The notes under the pieces were generated by a model. That model was given only the letters and a program-made list of their open reading frames with translations, ran no database searches and was not told the DNA's origin. Below, one piece after another: positions 1-8,126 of a stretch of DNA of 16,512 bases (position 1 is the stretch's first letter; each line of letters begins with the position of its first letter). The translations under genes and the position numbers were made by a program. Origin of the DNA: Granulicella sp. UBA5172 (GTDB lineage Bacteria; Acidobacteriota; Terriglobia; Terriglobales; Acidobacteriaceae); the NCBI GenBank assembly GCA_002413385.1, contig DHWW01000320.1, forward strand, positions 1 through 16,512. The letters run 5' to 3'.

Positions 1-1385
1 CTAGGCGATAGCCAACGCGGCACCATAGCGAAGGCGGCCAACAAAATCACCATGGGAAAGCACTCCAGCGTATAGCGTGGCTCGGAATTATCGAGCGTCA
101 ACAGCAGCAGGCAGCGCAGGACGACAAAGCTGAACATTGCAAACGCCAGTGCATCGCGCCCGCCCCATCGTCGTGCGCGCCAGCAGAAGATTCCCGCAAT
201 CGCCAGTCCGAGATAGGCTGCATTCAGCAGCGCGTACGCTATCTCCGCCACAGATTCCGCAGGATGAGATTCAATTGCCCACCATTGAATCGGCAGTTGC
301 ATCAGTTCCGCCCGAGGTCGCAGCCACATATTCAACTCTCGCGCAATGGGCATGACAACGTAATAGCGCAAGGGATGGTCCGCGATCCGCTCCGCGGCTA
401 TTTTTGCAAAGGCCTTATCGAACTCCGGTGTTGCAGAGGTGACTTGGTTGTATTGCGCAAAAAGTGCGCGCGTCTGTGCAAGTTGCTGAGTGTTGTCGAA
501 GGCGCGAGCCGGCAGGTCCGCGAGATTCAGTGGCGCGTCGTCGTAGTTCCAGTAGACGTCGAATGTGGATTTGTAGTCGATCACCCAGGTGCGATACCAG
601 CGCTGAAATCCTCGCGGAACGTCCTCTCCAGGATCGTTCGCATAGCGCGGAGCAAGCGGTTGAATGACGTGAAACGTACGCCAGTTGCGCGCCGTCCATA
701 CCAGCAGCGGCAACAGCATGATCAGAGTCGCTACCGCGGCTGGCAGGAGCCGGCGCGCCAACTTTTGGCCTCTACTCCTCAGGCCCACCCACAACATTGC
801 CGGGACGATCGCCGCAGCCAACAATCCCTGGTCGGGTCTCACCAGGACCGCGAAGGACAGGGCGCAGCCCGTCAGGACAGCCCATCTGAGCTCTGATTTT
901 CCGATTCGCCAGCCCGCCTCCCATCGCTCGAGCGAAAAGAATCCGAGTACGACGCAAAACAGACTCATCGTCTCGGTGAGCGGTATGACCGAGTAATTTG
1001 CGGTGAACGGACAAAGCGCCGCAAGCCACAAGGCAATCAGGCCAGCGCGCCTCCCCCAAAGTCTCCGGGCAAGTCCACCCAGCAGGGCACAACTTGCAAG
1101 ATCGATCACCATCTGAATCGAAATGACGGCGAGGTAGTTCGCATTACCGAACGCCAGGAAGCAGGCGGCGAGAAACAAGGGGTATCCGGGCAGGCGAATC
1201 AATGTCGGGCGGAGGGTCGTCTCGGAAAAGCCATAGACGTGATGTGCAAGCATGTTGTGCGCAAGCTCGCCATACATCTGGGAGTCCCCCGAAAGATCCG
1301 GACGGAAGTGAAAAAATATCAGGCGCAGGATCGCACCGGCCACCAATGCACTGCCCCAGCGATACCAGTTGTGACGTTCTTGCAT
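1..1385 (-). CDS. GT-C fold membrane glycosyltransferase (GT39/ArnT-like), C-terminus cut by window edge
   Basis: A single minus-strand frame stays open from an ATG at 1385 to the left edge (461 codons, no stop reached), with an in-frame TGA a few codons upstream of the start. The protein is rich in hydrophobic segments (about residues 11-27, 66-105, 114-131, 137-150, 166-200, 212-230, 383-402, 411-430, 440-455), as in multi-pass GT-C enzymes. Family-like signatures are the early acidic loop GDSQMYGELAHN (residues 33-44, D34 the likely catalytic acid), RLPGYPLFLA (64-73), RPDQGLL (183-189) and a late NSEPRYTLECFPM (433-445). These enzymes move a sugar from a polyprenyl-phosphate donor on the outer face of the membrane; donor and acceptor cannot be told here. 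The gene is divergent from the large polysaccharide fusion gene with about 99 bp between starts, so a shared promoter region and a glycan role are plausible. No convincing ribosome binding site is visible, so the exact start is less sure than the frame. Confidence 0.82.
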   Translation of the reverse strand, partial: MQERHNWYRWGSALVAGAILRLIFFHFRPDLSGDSQMYGELAHNMLAHHVYGFSETTLRPTLIRLPGYPLFLAACFLAFGNANYLAVISIQMVIDLASCALLGGLARRLWGRRAGLIALWLAALCPFTANYSVIPLTETMSLFCVVLGFFSLERWEAGWRIGKSELRWAVLTGCALSFAVLVRPDQGLLAAAIVPAMLWVGLRSRGQKLARRLLPAAVATLIMLLPLLVWTARNWRTFHVIQPLAPRYANDPGEDVPRGFQRWYRTWVIDYKSTFDVYWNYDDAPLNLADLPARAFDNTQQLAQTRALFAQYNQVTSATPEFDKAFAKIAAERIADHPLRYYVVMPIARELNMWLRPRAELMQLPIQWWAIESHPAESVAEIAYALLNAAYLGLAIAGIFCWRARRWGGRDALAFAMFSFVVLRCLLLLTLDNSEPRYTLECFPMVILLAAFAMVPRWLSP

Positions 1386-1484
1386 TTCTCTGCATCATAC
1401 GAGGCATCGGTGCTTGCATACTACGGGCCTGCCTTAACGTCATCATCACATGGGTAGTACCATAGGGAGTACGTCTAAGACTCG

Positions 1485-4400
1485 ATGAACAAACAAGTTT
1501 TCTACGATCCACAGCGCAAACGCTGGAAGCGGCTGCGGCGAATATTCGACGTGTTGGCTCTGCTGGGTGCGCTCGTAGGCGTGTTTTTTGTCGTTGGCTT
1601 GGTCCGGATGAAGCCCATGCAGGGCCTCGACCTGCGTTCCGCGGCCAAGCGCTACAAGGCCCTCTCGAATCCGCCTGCACCCGAACTCAACTCGCGCGAA
1701 AAGCTGAACCGCTCCGCCCATCGCAAGACCGATCTCAAACCCTCCGACGTGGTTCTGAACCAGGCAGAAGGACTTCGCGCGGCCTTTTATACTGATCTTG
1801 ACCCGGCCAGTTATGCCTCGTTAAAGCAACATGTGAAGCAGATCGATCTACTCTTTCCGGAGTGGCTGCACGTTGTAACGCCCAACGGATCCTTGACGGC
1901 CTACACCTCGGACAATATTCCGTTCGCCGTCGTTGATTCGACGGGTGTACACGGCGTCGACCGGCAAAACAAAATCGTCCGTACCATCACCGAAGCCAAG
2001 GAAGATACGGAAATCTTCCCGATGGTAAATAACTACAGCCCCACGGACGGTGTCTTTGAGCCCAATGTCGAGCAGTTCTTGCGCAGCGCAACATCGCGCG
2101 CAAATTTTGTGCGGCAGGTGGATCAGTTCCTGGCCGCCAATACACGATACCGCGGGCTGACGCTCGATTTTCAGGCTCTCCCTCCAGACGCCCAGGTTGT
2201 GTACAGTCAGCTCGTCCAGGCTCTCTACGACGACTTCCATCCGCGAAATCTGAGGCTATATATCAATGTTCCGGTGACTCTCGGCAGCCTCGACCTGAAG
2301 TTCCTCGCTGAACATTCCGACGGTCTTGTGCTGATGAATTATGGAGGGCATCAGACCGAGAGCCAGCCGGGACCAATCGCGGGCCAGGACTGGTTTGAGA
2401 ACAACCTGCGCACGGTCATGAAGATCGTCCCGCGCGAGAAGATCATTTGCTCCATCGGCAGTTATGGCTATGACTGGACCACGGCACTCCCCCCGACGTC
2501 GCCCGCAGGGCGCAAAGGACATCGCGCTCCAAAGCCGACCACCCCGCAGGTTCTGAACACGACCATGCTTTCCACCCAGGAGGCCTGGCAGGAGGCCTCG
2601 GATGCGGATGCCAAGATCAGCCTTGACAGCGACTCGCTGAACCCGCATTTCGCCTATGACGATGATGATGCGAAGGTGCGTCATCAGGTATGGTTTCTCG
2701 ACGCAGTGACCGCTGTAAACGAGATGCGTGTAGCGCGTGCGCTCGGCATCCAGACCTTTGCGATGTGGCGGCTCGGCCTCGAAGACGATTCGCTGTGGAA
2801 GGTCTGGGACAATCCCCTCAAGGCCAATCCCGTGAAGGATCTCGCGCAGGTTGCACCCGGACAGGATGTGGATACCGAGGGTGATGGCGATATTCTTCGA
2901 GTGACCAGCCAGCCTCAGAATGGCCATCGCACGCTGACCATGGATGACGACACGTCCATTCCGCCCCGGTATCTCAGCGTAGTCTCCGAGTCGATGGACT
3001 CCTATCCCCTGCCCTACACCATCTCGCAGTACGGCTATCACCCCAGGGAAGTAGCGCTCAGCTTCGATGACGGCCCGGATCCCGAGTGGACCCCGAAGAT
3101 CCTCGACATTCTGAAGAAGTACAACGTCAAGGGCACATTCTTCATGATCGGAGAGGTCGCCCAGGACAACGTCGGTCTTATTAAGCGCGTGTACCGTGAG
3201 GGAAACGAGATTGGGAATCACACCTACACGCATCCGGATATCTCCGAGATCTCCGAGCGTCAGGTCGACCTGCAGCTGAACCTCACCGAGAGGCTCTTTG
3301 CGGCGGAATTGGGCATACAGCCCGTGTACTTCCGCCCACCGTACTCTATCGATCAGGAGCCGGACACCAATGACCAGGCCGCTCCCATTGACCACATTCA
3401 GCACCTGGGCTATGTCATCGTCGGCGACAAGATCGACACCAATGACTGGGATGAGCACCCTCTAAAGTCGCCACAGGAGATCGTCAACAGCGTATTCGAC
3501 CAGATAGCTTTAGCGAATACAAAGCCATGGATGAAGGGTTCAATCATCCTGATGCACGACGGTGGTGGTGACCGCTCGGCAACGGTTGCGGCTTTGCCTG
3601 TATTGATCAAGGCTCTCCGCGCCCATGGATATAAGATCGTCCCCGTATCTGAGCTCATCGGTAAGACGCGAGACCAGGTAATGCCTCCAATCAAGGGACG
3701 TCAGCGCTACTACGCGGCCATCGACTCGATCGCATTCTTCCTGATTTCCTTCTTCAACCACTTCGTGATCGGCGTCTTCTTCATTGGTGACGTTCTGATG
3801 AGTGGCCGCCTGATCATCATCGGTCTATTCGCAACGATCGATCGATTCCGTCGCCGCAAAAACTTCGCCACGCCTGACTACCAGCCACGCGTAGCCGTCC
3901 TTATACCCGCCTACAACGAAGAGAAGGTCATCGCCAGAACCATCCGGTCGGTGCTGATGTCCAATTACAAAAACATCCGCATCATCGTGATCGATGATGG
4001 CTCTACGGACAAGACCTTCCAAATCGCATCCGAGACTTATACAAAGGAGATTGCCGCTGGCCGAGTGACCGTGCTGACGAAGCCCAACGGCGGCAAGGCC
4101 GACGCACTTAATTTTGCGCTGAGCCAGACCGACGAAGCGATTTACGTTGGCATCGATGCGGATGGAGTCATCGCTCACGATGCAATCACGCGACTCGTCT
4201 GCCACTTCGCCAATCCTCATATCGGTGCGGTTGCAGGGAACGCGAAGGTGGGCAACCGCGTCAACTTGTGGACTCGCTGGCAGGCACTTGAGTACATCAC
4301 CAGCCAGAATTTTGAGCGCAGGGCACTTGATTTATTCGATGTCGTCATGGTCGTCCCAGGGGCTATCGGCGCGTGGCGAACAGCGGCTGTCAAAGCCGGT

Positions 4401-5036
4401 GGCGGCTATCATCCCGACACGGTCGCCGAAGACGCTGACCTCACCATGAATCTGCTCGAGCAGGGATACGCGGTCATCTACGAAGATCAGGCGCTCGCCT
4501 TCACCGAGGCTCCCGTCAATGCCAATGGACTGGCTCGGCAACGCTTCCGTTGGTCCTTTGGCATTTTGCAAGCCATCTTCAAACATCGAGGAGCTATCGT
4601 TAATCGGCGCGCCATGGGGCTGTTTGCCTTGCCCAATATTCTGGTCTTCCAGATTCTTCTTCCGCTCGTCTCGCCGCTCATCGACCTCATATTCGTCGCG
4701 GGCGTCATTCACTACTTTGTCGACAAGCACTTCCATCCGGATACAACCAGTCCATCCGACCTCTACAAGCTTCTAACGTTCTTTCTGGCCTTCCTGCTCA
4801 TCGACTTCGCTGCGTCCGCACTGGCCTTCATGCTGGAGAGGAAACATCCCGCCAACAAAGGCGATGCGTGGTTGCTCTGGCACATCTGGGTGCAACGCTT
4901 TACCTATCGCCAACTATTCTCCTGGGTCCTCATTCGGACGGTGAAGCGCGCCATCGACGGCAAGAGCTTCAGCTGGGACAAGCTCGAGCGTACAGCTCAG
5001 ATGTCCAAGTCCACCGAACGTCTCACCGGAGATTAG
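1485..5036 (+). CDS. GH18-like / NodB polysaccharide deacetylase / processive GT2 synthase fusion protein
   Basis: 1183 residues. After a basic start there is a membrane anchor (about 22-42), then a GH18-like barrel (about 75-420) with GLTLDFQAL at 224-232. Q230 sits where GH18 enzymes have the catalytic Glu of D-x-E, so hydrolysis may be lost. Next is a NodB deacetylase (about 520-710) with all five motifs: SFDDGP (D528, D529), HTYTHP (H579, H583), RPPY (617-620), DKIDTNDW (648-655) and LMHDGGG (689-695). A hydrophobic stretch (about 748-790) leads to a GT2 domain with IPAYNEE (807-813), DDGSTD (837-842), DADG (891-894), EDAD (982-985) and QRFRW (1019-1023), then membrane helices (about 1047-1080 and 1097-1122). 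The motif set matches processive synthases of the PgaC/NodC/hyaluronan type. Likely topology: GH18 and deacetylase outside, synthase in the cytoplasm. Inferred role: polymerise an N-acetylhexosamine polymer and deacetylate it as it is exported. A GGGAG lies 15 nt before the ATG, a long spacing. Confidence 0.9.
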   Translation: MNKQVFYDPQRKRWKRLRRIFDVLALLGALVGVFFVVGLVRMKPMQGLDLRSAAKRYKALSNPPAPELNSREKLNRSAHRKTDLKPSDVVLNQAEGLRAAFYTDLDPASYASLKQHVKQIDLLFPEWLHVVTPNGSLTAYTSDNIPFAVVDSTGVHGVDRQNKIVRTITEAKEDTEIFPMVNNYSPTDGVFEPNVEQFLRSATSRANFVRQVDQFLAANTRYRGLTLDFQALPPDAQVVYSQLVQALYDDFHPRNLRLYINVPVTLGSLDLKFLAEHSDGLVLMNYGGHQTESQPGPIAGQDWFENNLRTVMKIVPREKIICSIGSYGYDWTTALPPTSPAGRKGHRAPKPTTPQVLNTTMLSTQEAWQEASDADAKISLDSDSLNPHFAYDDDDAKVRHQVWFLDAVTAVNEMRVARALGIQTFAMWRLGLEDDSLWKVWDNPLKANPVKDLAQVAPGQDVDTEGDGDILRVTSQPQNGHRTLTMDDDTSIPPRYLSVVSESMDSYPLPYTISQYGYHPREVALSFDDGPDPEWTPKILDILKKYNVKGTFFMIGEVAQDNVGLIKRVYREGNEIGNHTYTHPDISEISERQVDLQLNLTERLFAAELGIQPVYFRPPYSIDQEPDTNDQAAPIDHIQHLGYVIVGDKIDTNDWDEHPLKSPQEIVNSVFDQIALANTKPWMKGSIILMHDGGGDRSATVAALPVLIKALRAHGYKIVPVSELIGKTRDQVMPPIKGRQRYYAAIDSIAFFLISFFNHFVIGVFFIGDVLMSGRLIIIGLFATIDRFRRRKNFATPDYQPRVAVLIPAYNEEKVIARTIRSVLMSNYKNIRIIVIDDGSTDKTFQIASETYTKEIAAGRVTVLTKPNGGKADALNFALSQTDEAIYVGIDADGVIAHDAITRLVCHFANPHIGAVAGNAKVGNRVNLWTRWQALEYITSQNFERRALDLFDVVMVVPGAIGAWRTAAVKAGGGYHPDTVAEDADLTMNLLEQGYAVIYEDQALAFTEAPVNANGLARQRFRWSFGILQAIFKHRGAIVNRRAMGLFALPNILVFQILLPLVSPLIDLIFVAGVIHYFVDKHFHPDTTSPSDLYKLLTFFLAFLLIDFAASALAFMLERKHPANKGDAWLLWHIWVQRFTYRQLFSWVLIRTVKRAIDGKSFSWDKLERTAQMSKSTERLTGD

Positions 5037-5088
5037 CCCTACCCACGTGCCCGAGGTACTCGGCCTAAAATGAATGCAAGAGGATTCC

Positions 5089-6681
5089 ATGAGCCCAAAC
5101 ACCACTAATCTCTCACCCTTTCGCAACGAGCCGTTCACTGACTTTTCTTCACCGGAAAATAAGCGTGCCATGCATGAGGCTCTTGAACGCGCCCGCGCAG
5201 AACTCGGCCAGACCTACGATCTGATCATCTCGGGCAGCGCCGTACGTACGTCGACGACATTCCATTCCGTCAACCCGGCAAACCCATCCGAGGTCATCGG
5301 AATCCACTACGCTGCAGATGCCGAGCAAGCCAATGAAGCTGTCGACGCCGCCCAACGTGCGTTTTCCCTATGGAAGAAGGTATCCGTTGCCGAGCGCGTG
5401 GCTCTACTCGTTCGTGCCGCCAACCTCATTCGCCAGCGCCATTTTGACTTCTGCGCATGGCTTACGCTCGAGGTGGGAAAGAACTGGGCTGAAGCCGACG
5501 CCGATGTCGGTGAGACCATCGACTTCATCGAGTTCTATGCACGCGAGGCCCTGCGTCTCGATGCTGCAACAACACCAATCCAATATCCAGGTGAGCGCAA
5601 CCTGCTCCGCTACGTTCCGCTCGGCGTCGGCACCGTAATCCCGCCGTGGAACTTTCCGCTCGCCATCATGGCTGGCATGACAGCGGCCTCCATCGTCTCC
5701 GGCAACACCGTCGTGCTGAAGCCTTCGCCAGATGCTCCAACCATCGCAGCGCGATTTCTTGCATTAATGGAGGAGGCTGGCCTTCCCGATGGCGTCGTCA
5801 ACCTGGTGCAAGGCGGCCCCGAAGTTGGACGCGCCCTCGTCGAGCATCCACAGATCCGCTTTATTGCGTTCACGGGCTCGAAGAAAGTCGGCCTCGAGAT
5901 TCACGAGCGCGCAGCACGTACCCAACCTGGCCAACACTTCCTCAAGCGCACCATCCTCGAACTCGGGGGCAAGGACACCATCATCGTCGACGCCGACGGC
6001 GACCTCGATGCCGCGGTTGACGGCGTGACCGCATCTGCCTTCGGCTTCAACGGCCAAAAGTGCTCGGCCTGCTCCCGCGTGATCGTTGAGTCTTCAATCT
6101 ACGACACGTTCTGCGACCGCTTGAAAGAGCGCGTTGAGAAGCTCACCATCGGCACGCCCGCTGACAACTTCCAGACCGGCCCCGTGATCAACGAGGTTGC
6201 CAGAAAGAGAGTGCTGGACTACATCGCGATTGGCAAGAGCGAGGGAAAGCTACTAACGGGTGGGTCTGCTATCGAGACGGCTGCTGGCGGCTACTACATC
6301 GCGCCGACCGTCTTCATCGATGTCTCACCCACGGCAAGGCTCGCTCAGGAAGAAGTCTTCGGGCCGGTACTCGCGGTGATCCGGTCGGAGAATTTCGACG
6401 ATGCTCTCGCGATCGCAAACAACACAGAGTACGGCCTTACCGGAGCACTCTACTCCGGCTCACGCGAGAAGCTCGATCGTGCTCGCGACGAGTTCCATGT
6501 AGGCAATCTCTACTTCAATCGCAAATGCACTGGAGCCATGGTAGGAGCACATCCATTCGGCGGATTTAACATGAGCGGCACGGATTCCAAGGCTGGAGGC
6601 CCAGAGTATCTAACGCTGTTTACACAAGCGAAATCAATCGCGGAGAAGCGCGGTTCGGTGTCTGACGTCTCTGGCGATTAG
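5089..6681 (+). CDS. pruA: 1-pyrroline-5-carboxylate (L-glutamate gamma-semialdehyde) dehydrogenase
   Basis: NAD-dependent aldehyde dehydrogenase that oxidises glutamate semialdehyde to glutamate, the last step of proline and arginine breakdown (EC 1.2.1.88); cytoplasmic. The 530-residue protein has the aldehyde dehydrogenase signatures PWNFPLAI, TGSKKVGLEI, ELGGKD (catalytic E291) and FNGQKCSACSR (catalytic C325), then EEVFGPVLAV. The ending HPFGGFNMSGTDSKAGGPEY is characteristic of the RocA/PruA branch rather than of general aldehyde dehydrogenases. It is the stand-alone form, not the PutA fusion; no proline dehydrogenase is in the window. I chose the ATG at 5089 because AGAGGA lies 4 nt before it; an in-frame ATG at 5074 would add five residues but has no well-placed ribosome binding site. 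The gap to the upstream polysaccharide gene is 52 bp on the same strand, so co-transcription is possible, though the functions are unrelated. Confidence 0.93.
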   Translation: MSPNTTNLSPFRNEPFTDFSSPENKRAMHEALERARAELGQTYDLIISGSAVRTSTTFHSVNPANPSEVIGIHYAADAEQANEAVDAAQRAFSLWKKVSVAERVALLVRAANLIRQRHFDFCAWLTLEVGKNWAEADADVGETIDFIEFYAREALRLDAATTPIQYPGERNLLRYVPLGVGTVIPPWNFPLAIMAGMTAASIVSGNTVVLKPSPDAPTIAARFLALMEEAGLPDGVVNLVQGGPEVGRALVEHPQIRFIAFTGSKKVGLEIHERAARTQPGQHFLKRTILELGGKDTIIVDADGDLDAAVDGVTASAFGFNGQKCSACSRVIVESSIYDTFCDRLKERVEKLTIGTPADNFQTGPVINEVARKRVLDYIAIGKSEGKLLTGGSAIETAAGGYYIAPTVFIDVSPTARLAQEEVFGPVLAVIRSENFDDALAIANNTEYGLTGALYSGSREKLDRARDEFHVGNLYFNRKCTGAMVGAHPFGGFNMSGTDSKAGGPEYLTLFTQAKSIAEKRGSVSDVSGD

Positions 6682-6704
6682 GAGCACTCAACTGCATCTG
6701 TCGT

Positions 6705-7355
6705 TTACCCCGTGCGGACGAGCGCAAGGCGCGTGCTCTCTACGACCTCGGCAAGTGCCTGATGGTGAACGGTGAACAGGGCAAGCTCCAGGCGGTCTGA
6801 GACTCCTGTCTTGCCATAGATGCTCCGCAGGTGGTTCTTCACGACCTGTTCTTTAGTCCCAAGTTGAGTGGCAATTTCTCTGTTCTTGCAGCCCTCGGAA
6901 ATGAGCGCAACAATCTGGAGTTCCTTTGACGTCAGCCGCTGAGCCGCCTTTGCCCCCGCATGATCAGGAGACGGCATCGCCTTCACGAGTGCGCGTTGCA
7001 TGTATCGTTCGCCGGCGGTGACGCGGTAAAGGCAATCTACAAGCTGCGGGGCCGCCACCGACCGCAGAACCACACCATCCAACCTATTCGCTACAGAGTC
7101 ATCGAGCGTTGCTTCATGCTCCAGAATCATCACCGATCGACTCTCTGCTTTTTGGATATGGTCGAGTAGACCATGCACATCACTCGGCATACTTGAAGGA
7201 AAAATGACAATAGAATGCTGTTGTGAGCCCACCGCCTCCAGAAGCTGTTCCATATCCTCGCACTGCGCCACGATGCTAATCGCCGGGTCAGTCAAGAACA
7301 CACGTACGACGCCAGCACAAAAAATCGCCTGGTTATCTGCCAGAATGACATGCAT
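6705..7355 (-). CDS. LuxR/NarL-family regulator with a degenerate receiver domain
   Basis: 216 residues: an N-terminal receiver-like domain (about 1-118) and a C-terminal LuxR-type helix-turn-helix (about 140-200, with LTSKELQIVALISEG and KEQVVKNHLRSIYGKTGV). The DNA-binding half looks intact. The receiver is not: the acidic pair is D7-N8, the position of the phosphorylated Asp is P53 (within VIFPSSMP, where the family has D before x-x-M-P), the conserved Thr/Ser is E79 and the conserved Lys is R98. It therefore probably does not take a phosphate from a histidine kinase, and none is encoded nearby. The start ATG has GGAGGA 9 nt upstream, so the start is well supported. The gene converges on pruA with 23 bp between stops and is divergent from the broken small gene and VOC gene. 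Targets are unknown. Confidence 0.88.
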   Translation of the reverse strand: MHVILADNQAIFCAGVVRVFLTDPAISIVAQCEDMEQLLEAVGSQQHSIVIFPSSMPSDVHGLLDHIQKAESRSVMILEHEATLDDSVANRLDGVVLRSVAAPQLVDCLYRVTAGERYMQRALVKAMPSPDHAGAKAAQRLTSKELQIVALISEGCKNREIATQLGTKEQVVKNHLRSIYGKTGVSDRLELALFTVHHQALAEVVESTRLALVRTG

Positions 7356-7432
7356 AGCTAAGTTTCCTCCACGCCTCCAACGATTTCGGCAAAGCGTACC
7401 TTAATGGCTTATCGGCATTGCGGAGTAATTCC

Positions 7433-7617
7433 ATGGGTGTTCTGTATCAGGACATCCACGCGACGCTGCAAATGGCATCCCCTTCCACCCGCGCCGCACG
7501 CGCGCTTATCACGAGACCCCGGGCTACGGTCCCCGATTGGGACCATCTGGCATCTACCGCAATCCATTCCGCAACGCCTACCTGCGCGGTTACGACAGAG
7601 GCTACTACCGCCGCTAG
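7433..7617 (+). pseudogene. Small Tyr/Arg/Gly-rich gene apparently broken by a one-base deletion
   Basis: The ATG at 7433 has GGAG 7 nt upstream (7422-7425) and begins [13 protein letters not shown]. That frame then turns into low-quality Ala/Ser/Thr-rich sequence, while the frame one base back reads [20 protein letters not shown] and continues with [21 protein letters not shown] to a TAG at 7615-7617. The second frame has mostly G or C in third positions and a distinctive repeated Tyr/Arg/Gly composition, but no start codon of its own after the TAA just upstream. Joining the frames at the short A run 7470-7472 (one missing A) would give a protein of about 61 residues. I do not recognise the family. 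Alternatives are a sequencing deletion or a translational -1 shift; no classical slippery heptamer is visible. Because the first frame stays open, it reads on into the VOC gene and creates a false long N-terminus there. Confidence 0.45.
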
Positions 7618-7678
7618 TGGATGGGGGTGGCCGGAAGAATTGCTGGCCACCAACCAGCTTCGCTGGGTATCATCAGGT

Positions 7679-8110
7679 ATGAATTTGCGACCGTTTCATA
7701 TCGCCTTTCCTGTCGACGACCTCGATGCAGCGCGTCACTTCTACGGCACCGTTCTGGGTTGTCCAGAAGGTCGCAGCGCAGAACACTGGATCGACTTCAA
7801 CCTCTTTGGCCATCAAATTGTCACGCACTACAAGCCTGGCGCCGCACCACGCAACAGAGCGGATTTTGATAGCAACCCCGTGGATGGCCACGATGTACCC
7901 ATTCCGCACTTCGGCGTCGTGCTCACGCAGGAGCAGTGGAAGCAGCTTGCCGAGCAAGTTCGCGCTGCTGGCGTGCACTTCATCATCGAGCCCTACACGC
8001 GCTTTGAAGGCCAGGTTGGGGAGCAGTCGACAATGTTCTTTCTGGATCCCGCAGGCAACGCACTCGAGTTCAAAGCCTTCGCCGACCTGGGACAACTCTT
8101 CGCCAAGTGA
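7679..8110 (+). CDS. VOC-superfamily (glyoxalase/dioxygenase-like) protein
   Basis: 143 residues of vicinal-oxygen-chelate fold. The first repeat starts [20 protein letters not shown] with a candidate metal ligand H7; the second starts with HFGVVL (H77) and ends [14 protein letters not shown] (E130). This H/H/E pattern is that of metal-dependent VOC enzymes. The conserved-looking [20 protein letters not shown] (26-45) marks a small subgroup usually annotated only as glyoxalase-like; the substrate is unknown. The frame is open upstream as far as 7418, but those extra residues show no VOC similarity and overlap the remains of another gene, so the ATG at 7679 is the better start even though its ribosome binding site is weak. 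It ends 16 bp from the stop of the convergent flavoprotein gene. Confidence 0.85.
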   Translation: MNLRPFHIAFPVDDLDAARHFYGTVLGCPEGRSAEHWIDFNLFGHQIVTHYKPGAAPRNRADFDSNPVDGHDVPIPHFGVVLTQEQWKQLAEQVRAAGVHFIIEPYTRFEGQVGEQSTMFFLDPAGNALEFKAFADLGQLFAK

Positions 8111-8126
8111 GCAGATCGCTCCGTGC

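Noticed and set aside
264..896. Plus-strand open frame of 210 codons
   Set aside because: It lies opposite the minus-strand GT-C glycosyltransferase, which has coherent membrane segments and family motifs; the plus frame is Arg/Gln-rich without domains.
2256..3458. Minus-strand open frame of 400 codons inside the fusion gene
   Set aside because: It is antisense to the GH18 and NodB domains, whose motifs are unmistakable; the frame is kept open by high-GC codon use.
7418..7678. In-frame N-terminal extension of the VOC protein (230-residue version)
   Set aside because: The extra residues are Ala/Ser/Thr-rich without VOC similarity and overlap a different protein-like frame; VOC homology starts right at the ATG at 7679.
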